From: Methylocapsa sp. D3K7
GTDB lineage: Bacteria > Pseudomonadota > Alphaproteobacteria > Rhizobiales > Beijerinckiaceae
Length of the DNA: 64,000 nt
NCBI RefSeq assembly: GCF_029855125.1
Contig: NZ_CP123229.1
Coordinates: 496,001-560,000, forward strand
Direction: 5' to 3'
Part shown: one piece after another, positions 1-9,450 of the stretch
Layout: the number at the start of each line of letters is the position of its first letter
Numbering within the stretch: the stretch's first letter is position 1
The notes under the pieces: generated by a model
Databases searched by the model: none
The model's input: the letters and a program-made list of their open reading frames with translations, nothing else
What the model was told of the DNA's origin: nothing
Position numbers and translations under genes: made by a program

Positions 1-25
1 TATGCACGCCTTGAATGTTTGCGTG

Positions 26-515
26 TGACCTTCTCCCGCTTTAGTGGACGCCTGATTAAGCGGCTTGGCGTTCTGCCTGTTCGGGGGTGATATAACCAAG
101 AGCGGAATGAAGCCGCTGACGATTGTAATATCCTTCGATGTAGGCGAACAAGTCGTGCCAGGCGGCATCCCGGTTTGGGTAGCAAGCCTGTTGCGCGAGT
201 TCAATTTTCAGTGTGCCGAAGCAACTTTCCATCGGTGCATTGCCCTCCGCCGATTACTCCATCGAGCTTCGCTCGACGGAGCCTCTAATCGGCTTCGCCC
301 AGCAATTTCTCTTTCGGCTCATAGATTGAATCATCCCGGCCGCGCCGAGAACCTTGCGGTAATCGGCAGTGGCAAATTGGCTGCCGCGATCGGAATGGTG
401 GATCAGGCCAGGCGGCGGCTTCTGCCGCTGGATGGCCATGGTCAGGGCTGCGATGGTCAATTCCGCCCGCATGTGGTCACGCATCGCCCAGCAATTGCCA
501 ATATTTTGGGTCAAA
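26..515 (-). mobile_element. IS3-family insertion sequence remnant (transposase OrfB fragment)
   Basis: The minus strand encodes the C-terminal half of an IS3-type OrfB transposase (DDE integrase core). Visible pieces are WAMRDHMRAELT, the IHHSDRGSQFA motif that carries the second catalytic Asp, and a separate-frame tail reading ESCFGTLKIELAQQ to GYITPEQAERQAA with a stop at 56-58. The two parts lie in different frames because a short palindrome interrupts them at 250-292. The N-terminal half of OrfB and all of OrfA are missing beyond about 500. The outer end near 26-50 (TGACCTTCTCCCGC) looks like an IS end, but no partner inverted repeat is present. The element is dead and marks the left side of the accessory region. 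Assignment to IS3 is firm; the subgroup is not determined. Confidence 0.85.
250..292. repeat. Imperfect palindrome inserted in transposase remnant
   Basis: The arms, starting CCGATTA and ending CGAGC, face each other around a GAA loop, with a 4-nt bulge and one mismatch. They lie exactly where the transposase reading would continue from NCW into the APMESCFGTLK block, so the palindrome shifts the frame. It looks like a small palindromic repeat element. No second copy was noticed in the window. Confidence 0.6.
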
Positions 516-915
516 TAGATGATCTGATGCTAAAATTTTATGAAAATAGGGTCTCATCCAATCGCTGGAAAAGCGCTTTTGGGAATCATCACTGCCCTTC
601 TCTCCGGGTAGATAGCTGACAACGAGAAGCGATGGTCACGGACATCGCGGCCAAATTGGAAGAAATCCATAACCACGCCGTCGCCGGAGTCTATTTAAAC
701 TCACGCTATGACCTAAATGGTTCTATCAATTCCTGCTAAGGTTAATCTAGCCTATGGAAACATGCTGCCAATCGGCGCAATTTGCTCAACCATGTATGAG
801 ATCCTGACTCAGTTTCGTTGCATCACACCGAGATCCACAAGATGTTTCAGAGATCTTATCTGTGCATCGACGTATCTTGGCCTTGAACGATGACGCTTAC
901 CTATGAGGCGTCTTA
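516..915. other. Intergenic region, no gene recognised
   Basis: About 400 bases between the transposase remnant and the first glycosyltransferase. No open frame with convincing coding character, no RNA gene and no strong hairpin was seen. The last bases carry a likely ribosome binding site (GAGG, 7 nt before the ATG at 916), so the glycosyltransferase promoter should lie here. Confidence 0.4.
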
Positions 916-2076
916 ATGCTGAACGCACCTAACCAAGTCGATTTTGAATTCACACTGGCTCTAAACAACAGCACAGGAAAATATTTTATCGGTCAAGACG
1001 TGATTGAGGCTTGTGGTGACCTCATTCGACATGTGTGGTATTGGCGCATGCCCGCGAAATCGCTTCCGCGCCGCAGCGTTTCAAGAGTATTGGGCCGCCT
1101 GGCGCTAATCGAAGTTAATGCTAGAGTTGCATTGCGCTCATCATGGTTTGTGCCGCCGCTGGTACGATGCCCAAGACCCATGGTCTTCACGGATCCAAGA
1201 GAAGTCATTTTGTACGAGATAAAGCCTTGCGACGTCGTGGTCTGCCATGACATGGGGCCTCTCACACACTCTCATTTGTATGGTCGAAAGGTCCGGTCCA
1301 CTTACGAGATTGCGTTCAAGAAAATTAAACAAGCAAAACCGATTTTGATTTTTGTTAGCAAGTGTAGCATGAACAATTTCGTGTCATTGTATGGCGATGA
1401 TTATCGCTCTATGAGTGTGATCTATCCTGGGATACGTGAGGGTATCTTCAGTGGTAACGCAGAACCTTTCGAGGTTGCTTCGCAGCGATATTTGCTGTCG
1501 GTTGGTAGCGTTGGTTTAAGGAAAAATTACCTACGCACCATTGAAGCCTTCTCACGATCCAAGCTCGTTGATGAAGGATTTTCTTACATCATCTGTGGCG
1601 GCACAGAACCAGGATTTGACGACGTCATTGAAGCTGCCGGCAGCGTTCCCGGCGTTATCATCCCGGGTTATGTGAATGACAACCAACTTCGTTGGCTCTA
1701 TAGGCATGCTAGCGGCTTTGTCTTGCCGAGCCTGCTCGAAGGTTTTGGTTTGCCTGTGGCTGAAGCCATTTACAATGGCCTTGTTCCATTGCTGACAATA
1801 GGGAGCGCTATGCACGAGGTAGCAGGCGACTCGGCGCTTCTCGTTGACCCTTTAAACTCGGCTGAAATTGCCGAGGGAATGCTGTGCCTCGCCAATATGG
1901 GACAAGAGGAACGGCTGTCGCGGTTAGAGGCGCTTCAAAAAAGTTGTGCGCGCTTTTCCCGGAATTCCGCAAACTCAGCCTGGCGTTCCACTTTACTTCA
2001 AGCCATCGAGGATGCTCGTCTGCCGTGGGCAGGAGACAATGTTCCGCTTGAGGCGAGATCGCACATAAGCAGCTGA
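916..2076 (+). CDS. Glycosyltransferase family 4 (GT-B)
   Basis: This 386-residue protein is a retaining GT-B glycosyltransferase that would transfer a nucleotide-activated sugar during glycan assembly at the cytoplasmic membrane face. The C-terminal half has the family's phosphate-binding signature: SVGSVGLRKNY near residue 195, then LPSLLEGFGLPVAEA near 270-285, which contains the E-x7-E pair. Length is normal for GT4 enzymes. A GAGG box 7 nt upstream supports the ATG at 916. It is the first gene of a plus-strand group with a GT2 enzyme and an epimerase. Donor and acceptor cannot be told from sequence; mannosyltransferase is a common annotation for this style of protein, but I cannot support it here. 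Confidence 0.85.
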   Translation: MLNAPNQVDFEFTLALNNSTGKYFIGQDVIEACGDLIRHVWYWRMPAKSLPRRSVSRVLGRLALIEVNARVALRSSWFVPPLVRCPRPMVFTDPREVILYEIKPCDVVVCHDMGPLTHSHLYGRKVRSTYEIAFKKIKQAKPILIFVSKCSMNNFVSLYGDDYRSMSVIYPGIREGIFSGNAEPFEVASQRYLLSVGSVGLRKNYLRTIEAFSRSKLVDEGFSYIICGGTEPGFDDVIEAAGSVPGVIIPGYVNDNQLRWLYRHASGFVLPSLLEGFGLPVAEAIYNGLVPLLTIGSAMHEVAGDSALLVDPLNSAEIAEGMLCLANMGQEERLSRLEALQKSCARFSRNSANSAWRSTLLQAIEDARLPWAGDNVPLEARSHISS

Positions 2077-2462
2077 TGGTGTGCTTATGCGAAAAGGCTC
2101 ACCCACCGGGCCAATGCCGGACATCTCGTCGCACGCAACGTCGACCTTCATGGCCTTCAGTTTCAGCCCTTGCGCGTCAGACAGCAAAGTCTCTGCTGGT
2201 CACTCCACGTATTCCTGTTTTTGTAAACCTTGAAAGCAGCAGTGCCCAGCGCGGCACGGAGATGGGGAGAGTTTAGTCATCACTGCTGTTGCCATCATCC
2301 CACAGCCCGATTACATTATCTTCTACACATAATGCCTTATGTCATTGAAAATATTAAATAGTGTTAAGATACGAGGGAGCGGACGTAACGCACGCGAGCG
2401 ATTATTGCGGACTCTCCGGTCGCTGTTTTTATCTTTGATGCCTATGTAGGATTTGGCAGACC
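2077..2462. other. Intergenic region, AT-rich in the middle
   Basis: About 386 bases between two glycosyltransferase genes. The stretch around 2300-2370 is clearly AT-rich against its surroundings and could hold a promoter. A short open frame on each strand overlaps the end of the upstream gene, but neither resembles a known protein. Nothing else is recognisable. Confidence 0.35.
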
Positions 2463-3332
2463 ATGAGACTTTTTGTGATTATCCCGACTCTCAAGCGCAA
2501 AGAGCTTCTGAGCCGGGTATTGAAACATTTAGGCCATCAGACGAGGTTGCCTGACGAAGTGATTGTCTCGGCGCCTGATGCGACCCATGTGGAGGCGTTC
2601 CAGCCCGAACACTTCCCTATTTCCTATGTATTCGGAAGTCCAGGTCTGTGTGCCCAGCGAAACCGGGCCATCGAACGGGCGCTCGGACGCTGCGACATCA
2701 TCACGTTTTTTGATGACGACTTCCTGCCTGCCGACGATTATCTGCGGCGGCTTGAAGAGGGGTTCACCGCGCATCCGGATTGGGCAGTTGTCATGGGCGA
2801 AACCGCTGCCGATGGAGCACACAACTCTGGATACACCTTCGATGAGGGACTAGCGTTGCTGCGTCAAGCTGAATGCCGCGAGCGCCCGCGTTGGGTCTCT
2901 GACCATGTCGGCGCCTACGGGTGCAACATGTCCGTGCGGGCAACTCAAATCGGCGATTTGCGTTGCGACGAACGCCTTGTCCTTTATGGATGGCAGGAGG
3001 ACATCGATTTCACCAGTCAACTTAAAAAGTTCGGCCGTGTTGTCGGCCTGAACACACTTGTCGGCGTTCATCTCGGCGCCAAATCGGGGCGGGAAGCCGG
3101 CGTGAAACTGGGCTATTCTCAGGTGGCCAACCCGGTTTACCTGATGAGAAAAGGAACCGTTCCCGCCGCGTTTGCTTTGAACTTAATCTGGCGCAATATC
3201 GCTGCCAATGCCATCAAGAGCTTCTGGCCGGAGCCATACGCCGATCGGAGGGGACGCCTCAAAGGTAATTTGTTAGCCGCCATCCACTTCATTCGGGGCC
3301 GGATCGAGCCTGAATATATTTTGAAACTTTGA
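2463..3332 (+). CDS. Glycosyltransferase family 2 (GT-A)
   Basis: A 289-residue family 2 glycosyltransferase. The N-terminus reads MRLFVIIPTLKRKELLSRVL, the beginning of the GT-A nucleotide-binding fold. An FFDDDF motif near residues 83-88 is the metal- and nucleotide-binding DxD equivalent, and a later GWQEDIDFT segment fits the catalytic ED motif. No membrane segment is evident, so it probably works as a peripheral enzyme on lipid-linked glycans. It lies between the GT4 gene and the epimerase on the same strand, with gaps of 386 and 95 bases. The family is secure; the sugar transferred is unknown. Confidence 0.85.
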   Translation: MRLFVIIPTLKRKELLSRVLKHLGHQTRLPDEVIVSAPDATHVEAFQPEHFPISYVFGSPGLCAQRNRAIERALGRCDIITFFDDDFLPADDYLRRLEEGFTAHPDWAVVMGETAADGAHNSGYTFDEGLALLRQAECRERPRWVSDHVGAYGCNMSVRATQIGDLRCDERLVLYGWQEDIDFTSQLKKFGRVVGLNTLVGVHLGAKSGREAGVKLGYSQVANPVYLMRKGTVPAAFALNLIWRNIAANAIKSFWPEPYADRRGRLKGNLLAAIHFIRGRIEPEYILKL

Positions 3333-3427
3333 GCTCGAATGGAACATACCGAGGGGCGGCGGCCGTTTGGTGAGCACACTTAAATTAATCCTTTTGTATA
3401 ATAATTTACTTTCAAGGAAACTTATGC

Positions 3428-4459
3428 ATGAAGGTTCTTGTCACCGGTCATTTGGGTTATGTTGGCACGGTCATGGTTCCCTTGCTCCGCGCGGCCGGGC
3501 ATGAGGTCCACGGGTACGACAGTGATCTGTACCGGCGCTGCACCTACGCCGCCGGCGGCACGATCATGGATGTTCCCGCAAGCAGCAAAGACACACGAGA
3601 CGTGGTTGTAGCGGACTTAGCCGGCTTCGGCGCAGTGATCCATTTGGCTGCGCTTTCCAATGATCCGCTCGGCAATATCAATCCGGACCTAACCTACAGG
3701 ATCAACCACCGCGCGAGTGTGGGCCTCGCCAAGGCGGCGAAGGAGGCTGGCGTGAGCCGGTTCTTGTTCGCCTCCTCCTGCAGCAACTACGGGCGTGCTG
3801 GCGACGACATGATCGATGAGTCGGGTGCGCTCAATCCAGTTACGCCATATGGTCAATCGAAGGTCTGGTCTGAGCGGGACATATCTGCGCTCGGGGATGA
3901 GAACTTCTGCCCCGTTTATCTCCGTCCGGCCACAGCTTACGGTGTGTCCCCTCGGATGCGCTTTGACATTGTCTTGAATAATCTCGTGGCGTGGGCGGTC
4001 ACCAAAGGTCTGATCTATTTGAAATCCGATGGCACACCGTGGCGGCCCATCGTCCATATCGAGGATTTTTCGCGCGCGTTCTTGGCCGCTCTCGAAGCTC
4101 CCAGGGACGTCATTTTCAATCAAGCATTCAATGTTGGACACAGCGCCCATAATTACCGAATCCGGGATCTGGCCGAAATTGTCGCCGAAGTGGTCCCGGA
4201 TTGCCGCCTCGAATACGCGCCGGAAGCCGGTCCCGATACACGCTCTTACCGTGTCAACTTTGACAAGATCGCGCGTGCGCTGCCCGCGTTTCAGCCCGAA
4301 TGGGACGCGCGTCGCGGGGCTAAGCAATTGTATGATGCCTATCGCACATCCAGTCTGACCTTGGAGGAGTTCGAGGGCCCCCGCTATCAGCGTATCGCTC
4401 ATATCGAAAAGCTGGTCGCGGATGGCGTTATCGACCAGGAATTGCGGCTTTTGAATTGA
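3428..4459 (+). CDS. NAD-dependent epimerase/dehydratase (nucleotide-sugar SDR)
   Basis: A 343-residue extended short-chain dehydrogenase that acts on a nucleotide sugar (epimerase, 4,6-dehydratase or reductase). The Rossmann motif GHLGYVG is at residues 7-13. An SSCSNYG strand and a PYGQSK segment near 140-145 give the catalytic Tyr and Lys. The start at 3428 has AAGGA about 9 nt upstream; an ATG at 3424 is out of frame. It converges on the minus-strand glycosyltransferase cluster. With rfbF, a C-methyltransferase and an aminotransferase nearby, it may supply the dehydratase or epimerase step of the same sugar pathway. The exact reaction is not assignable. Confidence 0.8.
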   Translation: MKVLVTGHLGYVGTVMVPLLRAAGHEVHGYDSDLYRRCTYAAGGTIMDVPASSKDTRDVVVADLAGFGAVIHLAALSNDPLGNINPDLTYRINHRASVGLAKAAKEAGVSRFLFASSCSNYGRAGDDMIDESGALNPVTPYGQSKVWSERDISALGDENFCPVYLRPATAYGVSPRMRFDIVLNNLVAWAVTKGLIYLKSDGTPWRPIVHIEDFSRAFLAALEAPRDVIFNQAFNVGHSAHNYRIRDLAEIVAEVVPDCRLEYAPEAGPDTRSYRVNFDKIARALPAFQPEWDARRGAKQLYDAYRTSSLTLEEFEGPRYQRIAHIEKLVADGVIDQELRLLN

Positions 4460-4557
4460 TTGGATTTGATGCCGGACAAAGCCGGTCTCGCGGTCCGTCT
4501 CCGCGGCACGCAGTGTTCGCCGCCTAGGCAGTAACTCGATTTAGGTTGTGCACGCTT

Positions 4558-5502
4558 CTAGACAGGTTTGCTGGCGAAGAGGCGCCGGGACACATCCACC
4601 GGCGTCGTCAGTCCTCGTCCGAAACCGGTAAGCCAGGAAGCGGCGCGGTCAATCCCGATCCGGCTACCTTGGCGAAGACTGGAACGGATCGCCCTGGCCT
4701 GCTCCCCGAGGATGTTAAGCGAGATCCAGAGTGCCATAAGGTCACCGGACCGAATGTGCTTCGCGAGAACTGCACCCTCGCCGTAGGAGTAATCGCGCAT
4801 CAACCGCAGCCCGCTACCATCGCCATAGGACCGTTTGCCCCAATGCAGGACTCCGTTATCGGGGTCCCGCACAACCTTCACCCCGGCACGCAGCGCACGG
4901 TAGTAAATGTCATACTCTTCGCAGCTTCGGAATGGGGCCCCAGGACCAATGGCGTCGTCGAATCCGCCGATCCGCTCGAAGAGCCCGCGGCGCGCGAACA
5001 TATTGGCGCCGGCGCCTCCCCGCAGCCGCGCCCTGGCCGTGCCAGAGACCTCTTCCAGCCGCTCGGGACTGAAGGTTGGCACGAACCATTGGCTGGGGTC
5101 GTGCGGGATGGCCAAAAGCGCCCCGTAGACCAGGTAAACTTCCGGCCGCGCTTCCAGTAGCTCGTGACCCCGCGTCAGCCAGTCCGGGCACACTGTGCAA
5201 TCATCATCAGTAAAGGCGAAGAGGCGGCCGGAGGCGTGCTCTATGGCCGCGTTGAGCGCCGCGGACTTTCCCCGCACCCGGCTGTGATGGATGCGCAAGC
5301 GAGGGTCTCGGATACCCATATAGGGCTGGGGGCTCTGGTCGATGACTATAACCTCGAAGGAGCTATGATTGCTGGCCAGTACGCTCTGAAGGCAGGCATC
5401 GAGCTGCTCCGGCCGCTCTCGAGTCGGGATCAGTACCGAAATCTGCACCGGCCCATCGATTGCTGCCTGGAGAGAGTGTTCCCGATCGTTCCCATGAATC
5501 AT
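4558..5502 (-). CDS. Glycosyltransferase family 2
   Basis: A 314-residue GT-A family 2 enzyme. It begins with a short variable stretch and then ISVLIPTRERPEQLDACL. The TDDDC motif is at residues 98-102 and a CEEYDIYYRAL block later fits the acceptor/catalytic Glu-Asp region. GGGAG lies just upstream of the ATG at 5502. It is the most downstream gene of a minus-strand run from about 11,490 to 4,558. This run contains all the identifiable sugar-modifying enzymes except the epimerase. The substrate is not predictable. Confidence 0.83.
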   Translation of the reverse strand: MIHGNDREHSLQAAIDGPVQISVLIPTRERPEQLDACLQSVLASNHSSFEVIVIDQSPQPYMGIRDPRLRIHHSRVRGKSAALNAAIEHASGRLFAFTDDDCTVCPDWLTRGHELLEARPEVYLVYGALLAIPHDPSQWFVPTFSPERLEEVSGTARARLRGGAGANMFARRGLFERIGGFDDAIGPGAPFRSCEEYDIYYRALRAGVKVVRDPDNGVLHWGKRSYGDGSGLRLMRDYSYGEGAVLAKHIRSGDLMALWISLNILGEQARAIRSSLRQGSRIGIDRAASWLTGFGRGLTTPVDVSRRLFASKPV

Positions 5503-5711
5503 CTCGCTCCCCCGAAATCGCTACCCGCCTCCCTCACAGCGGCTAACGTCCCTGACAGCGTCATATATTGTGATATGAACGCTAACAGTGGCGTGCATCT
5601 TAAGGCGATCCATGCGGCCGAAGTCTCGGTTGCGGCCAGGGAAAGGGCGCGGCGCCGCTGCAGGACCATCAAATGAGAACTGTCACCGCCTGAGCCCGAG
5701 CCGGACACCGC

Positions 5712-6803
5712 TCAGCGCAAACCAAGAGTGCGAAAGATATTGGACGCCGACCGCCCAGGCGCAGAGGTCTGCCACTCCGCCTGCACATCAAAATTCCTTC
5801 CGCGCACGGCAGCCTTCGCACGCATCAGCCTGCGTAGTTTGGCCACGAAGTACGCCGGGTAGCCCAATAGCGTTGCTGCGTACTCCCAAACCCCGACTGC
5901 GTATCCACTCTCGCCCAGACGCGCATGCGCGACTCGTGCTCCGGCCAAATCTCCGCTGAGCGCGCTGCGCATGACGAAGCGTAGATAGCGATGCAGCGCC
6001 CGTCGCACGCCGCGGCGGTTGGTCTCATCGTCGAACCGCTCTGCCTCGTGCATGGACAAAAGAAACTCATTCCAGAAATGCAGTTTCAAGCGCACGTCTT
6101 GGGCACTCACAGTGTCTTCGTGCTCGCGTGTGAAGACGAGCGGTTCGAAGACAAAACCGACGTCCCCTGCCCGGCAGAGGTGCTGGAACGCATCCGCATC
6201 GGCATGGAAGGGCAAAGTGAAGATGTCGCCCGGCGGGGCGGCGGACCTGCGCCAAAAAATATGGTGATATGGGGGCAAATTCTCCCTCAAGAGCGCAGCG
6301 CGCTCCGCGAACTCCCATCCCGGATGAGTCTCTCTGGTTGGGTCGAGATCAATTGAACGTACGGTTCCGTTGTAACAATCGAGGCAGCTCGCAATGGTAA
6401 CGTTTGGGTTGCGCTCACAGACATCGACAAGTCGCGCGATGGCGTCGGGGCGCATAAGGTCGTCGGCCGCCAGGATCTTCAGGTAGCGCGCGTCAGCTGG
6501 GGCGAGCGCTACCGTCGCGTTGTAGTTCTCACGTTGCGGCAGCAGCGCGGAATTGCGTTTCGTCACTACGGGAACGCGCGAGTTCAGATACCGCGAAATG
6601 ATCTCTGGCGTCGCATCCGTGCTCGCATTGTCCAACACGACATGAACCAGATTGGGGTAGGTTTGCGCCTGGACGCACGCCATCGTCTCGGCTAAATATT
6701 TCCCTCCATTATACACGGGCGTCAACACGGCGACCAGTGGTCGATCGCTGGCAGTTATCGAATTGTCGCCCTCATCCCTTAATGCACGTGTTGGCATTGA
6801 CAT
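5712..6803 (-). CDS. Glycosyltransferase family 2
   Basis: A family 2 glycosyltransferase with the GT-A opening PLVAVLTPVYNGGKYLAET and the AADDLM motif in place of DxD. The C-terminus is helical and basic, with a possible membrane-associating segment (YAATLLGYPAYFVAKLRRLM). I place the start at the ATG at 6803 because GGGGAAAG precedes it. An in-frame ATG at 6854 would add 17 residues but lacks a ribosome binding site. It is separated by about 200 bases from the next GT2 gene on the same strand. Family certain, donor and acceptor unknown. Confidence 0.82.
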   Translation of the reverse strand: MSMPTRALRDEGDNSITASDRPLVAVLTPVYNGGKYLAETMACVQAQTYPNLVHVVLDNASTDATPEIISRYLNSRVPVVTKRNSALLPQRENYNATVALAPADARYLKILAADDLMRPDAIARLVDVCERNPNVTIASCLDCYNGTVRSIDLDPTRETHPGWEFAERAALLRENLPPYHHIFWRRSAAPPGDIFTLPFHADADAFQHLCRAGDVGFVFEPLVFTREHEDTVSAQDVRLKLHFWNEFLLSMHEAERFDDETNRRGVRRALHRYLRFVMRSALSGDLAGARVAHARLGESGYAVGVWEYAATLLGYPAYFVAKLRRLMRAKAAVRGRNFDVQAEWQTSAPGRSASNIFRTLGLR

Positions 6804-7089
6804 CAGCTTTCCCCGTCCAGAAAGGCGGCCGCGCGCACCATCACCAAACGTCATTTTTTGTTCGGTCGAGCACGGGCTGCACCAAGCGCTTCCGGTAGCG
6901 GATACGCCTAGCAGGCCACGCTAACACCAAATAAGGTGCACAGCTTGACCTGTTTGAGCCTCGAAATTTGCTTTGAAACGCGAAAGACCGAGCTCATCTC
7001 CAAGACCAGATTTCTCACGCGGAAAGCGAGCGAAAAGCCGCTTAATCCGGTGTCCTCTACACCGCAAGAGGGTCCCTATGCGCAAAGCG

Positions 7090-8388
7090 TCAGGCCCAGA
7101 TCTGGACTGTGGGAACCGGCGTCACAAACTTCCCCCCCCATTCGCGAATGCCGGCGAGTTGGCTCATAATCTCAAGTCTCAGGTTCCAGGGCAAAATCAG
7201 GATGAAGTCTGGCCTCGCGTCCATCAACACCTCCGGCGCCACAATTGGAATATGACTGCCCGGAAGCAGCTGGCCCTGCTTGTGTGGATTGCGATCTGCG
7301 ACCAGCGCGATATCCTCGGTTCCAATGCCGCAGTAGTTTAGGAGCGTGTTTCCCTTGGCCGCAGCCCCGTAGGCGCCAACTGTCTTTCCGGCAGATCTGG
7401 CATCGGTGAGGAAGGCGCGAAGCGCGTCTCGGCACACTGGAATCTGGGCCGCGAACTTCGAATATGTTTCGAGTATATCCAGTCCCGCCGCAGCCTCATC
7501 CGCGCGCACTTTGAGAAGTCCATTGCCCTCCGCAACATCTTTCCGGTTGGCATCGACAATGTAATAACGCAGCGAACCCCCGTGGGTACTGATCTGCTCG
7601 ACGTCGAAGACTTTCAGCCCATGGCGCGCGAGCAAGCGCTCTGCTGCGAGCAATGAGAAATAGGTGTAGTGCTCGTGGTAGATCGTATCGAACTCCACAT
7701 GCTCCATAAGTGGCAGAAGGTGCTGCACTTCAATTGTAAGTATTCCCTCCGGCTTGAGCAGCACCGCCAGACCTGCCGTGAACGAATCGAGGTCTGGAAC
7801 GTGGGCCCACACGTTGTTGGCGACGACCAAGTCGGCTTTGCACTGCCTTGCAACGACTGCCTCGGCGACCTCCCGGTCCAGATATGAGACTTGTGTCGGA
7901 ACGCCGATGCGGGAGGCTGCGGCCGCAACGGTATCCGATGGCTCGATCCCCAAACAAGGAATGCTGGCTGCAACAAAGTTTTTCAGGAGATAGCCATCGT
8001 TGCTGGCAACCTCCACAACAAAACTCGCACGATCAAGACCAAACCGGGCAATCGCCATCGCGGCATATGCCTCGGCATGTTTTTGCCAGCTCTCCGAAAA
8101 CGACGAGAAGTACGCATAATCATAGAAGAGTTCCTCGCGAGGGACATCGGTGTCGACCTGAACAAGGAAGCAATCGGCGCACACGAGAGCACGCAGCGGA
8201 TAGGCACGCTCATCTTGGCTGGCCTCAGCGCTTCGCAAGTACGAGTTGGCGGGTGGCTGAATACCCAAATCGGCGAACACCGTTGCAACATTGGCGCCGC
8301 CACAACCGCGGCAGGTTGTGCGGATAACCGCTGCGCCGAAACTAGGCCGCGTCTGAGAAACTTTGGTTGTTATGCCGCTTCGCTTCAT
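7090..8388 (-). CDS. SAM-dependent sugar C-methyltransferase (TylC3/NovU type)
   Basis: A 432-residue three-part methyltransferase. An N-terminal zinc-ribbon has CRGCGG near residue 29 and a second Cys pair in CADC. A central class I Rossmann domain has VEVASNDGYLLKNF binding SAM. The C-terminal domain has the GAYGAAAKGNTLLNY motif that in this family contacts the nucleotide sugar. Family members add a C-methyl branch to NDP-4-keto-6-deoxy sugars. Its place immediately upstream in the same run as rfbF and a DegT aminotransferase supports work on a CDP-sugar. No clear ribosome binding site precedes the ATG at 8388, so the start is uncertain. Confidence 0.85.
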   Translation of the reverse strand: MKRSGITTKVSQTRPSFGAAVIRTTCRGCGGANVATVFADLGIQPPANSYLRSAEASQDERAYPLRALVCADCFLVQVDTDVPREELFYDYAYFSSFSESWQKHAEAYAAMAIARFGLDRASFVVEVASNDGYLLKNFVAASIPCLGIEPSDTVAAAASRIGVPTQVSYLDREVAEAVVARQCKADLVVANNVWAHVPDLDSFTAGLAVLLKPEGILTIEVQHLLPLMEHVEFDTIYHEHYTYFSLLAAERLLARHGLKVFDVEQISTHGGSLRYYIVDANRKDVAEGNGLLKVRADEAAAGLDILETYSKFAAQIPVCRDALRAFLTDARSAGKTVGAYGAAAKGNTLLNYCGIGTEDIALVADRNPHKQGQLLPGSHIPIVAPEVLMDARPDFILILPWNLRLEIMSQLAGIREWGGKFVTPVPTVQIWA

Positions 8389-8526
8389 GCGCTACACTAC
8401 CACCCCTCGGCACGAGGAGGAAACCCAATTCCTCGAAATCGTGCCCCGCTCGATTTCGATCCTCGCAGAGCTTTTTATCATGAGGGGAACAGGCGCCTCG
8501 CCTTGCCCCGCGATGGCCCTATGGTG

Positions 8527-9303
8527 TCAGTCCCACACTTTCCAGGGCGCCTTGCCACTCCCCCAGAGCTGTTCCAGGACCATCTTGTCGCGCAGCGTGT
8601 CCATAGGCAGCCAGAAGCCGTTGTGACGGAACGCTGCCAACTGATCTCGTTCGACGAGGCGGCTCATCGGCTGCTGCTCCCACACTGTTAGATCGTCGTC
8701 GATCACGTCGAACACAGATGGCTCGCATACATAGAACCCTCCATTCACAAGCCCGACATCGCCACTGTCTTTCTCACGAAACGCAGTCACCATGTTGCTG
8801 TCGGGTGTGAGCCCTAGGACGCCGAAGCGGCCTGCCGGTACCACCGCCGTCACCGTACATGCGACACCGCATCGGCGATGAAACTCTAGCAGGTCGGTCA
8901 TGTTCACATCGCCGACACCGTCGCCATAGGTTAGGCAAAACGTCTCGTTCCCAATAACGTCTTGCGCCCGCTTGATGCGACCACCCGTCATGGTATCGAG
9001 TCCCGTGTCCAGAACGGTAACCCGCCACTGCTCCGCAGCAGCACGCAGCCAGACGATGTCGCCCGTGGCCAAATCGATGGTAAAATCGGATGAGACGCGG
9101 GTGTAGTTAAGGAAGTACTGCCGGATCACTTCAACCTTGTACCCCCCCAAGATAACGAATTCGGTCAGGCCAAAGTGAGCGTAGGATTTCATGATATGCC
9201 AAAGTATTGGCTTATTGCCTATTTCGACCATCGGCTTGGGACGAATGCTTGTCTCTTCACTCAGACGTGTGCCAGAACCGCCGGCAAGAATGAGAACCTT
9301 CAT
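8527..9303 (-). CDS. rfbF: Glucose-1-phosphate cytidylyltransferase
   Basis: This 258-residue enzyme makes CDP-glucose from glucose-1-phosphate and CTP, the entry step to CDP-deoxy sugars. The N-terminal pyrophosphorylase signature LAGGSGTRLSEET with the following RPKPMVEIGNKPILWHIMK is full and typical, and the length matches the family. It sits between a sugar C-methyltransferase and a DegT aminotransferase on the same strand. A dedicated CDP-glucose 4,6-dehydratase (rfbG) is not obvious in the window; the epimerase at 3428 is the only candidate, or the gene lies outside. Confidence 0.93.
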   Translation of the reverse strand: MKVLILAGGSGTRLSEETSIRPKPMVEIGNKPILWHIMKSYAHFGLTEFVILGGYKVEVIRQYFLNYTRVSSDFTIDLATGDIVWLRAAAEQWRVTVLDTGLDTMTGGRIKRAQDVIGNETFCLTYGDGVGDVNMTDLLEFHRRCGVACTVTAVVPAGRFGVLGLTPDSNMVTAFREKDSGDVGLVNGGFYVCEPSVFDVIDDDLTVWEQQPMSRLVERDQLAAFRHNGFWLPMDTLRDKMVLEQLWGSGKAPWKVWD

Positions 9304-9450
9304 AATATACCCGCTTTTGGCCCAATGCTTCTTCGAGTAGCTCTTTGTCTGGCTCCGAGAACGTCATTGTTTCGCAGCTCGCTCATGTGAAACAACTGCG
9401 TCCAAGGCAAATCCCGCTTCCACAGCCTGCCGGTGTCCAAAGGGCGCCCG

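Noticed and set aside
2076..2276. Small plus-strand frame after the GT4 gene
   Set aside because: Low-complexity composition, no ribosome binding site and no family resemblance.
4546..5160. 204-codon plus-strand frame opposite the GT2 gene
   Set aside because: Antisense to a clear GT-A glycosyltransferase.
9304..9450. Small frame between rfbF and the aminotransferase
   Set aside because: It overlaps both neighbours and has no recognisable content.
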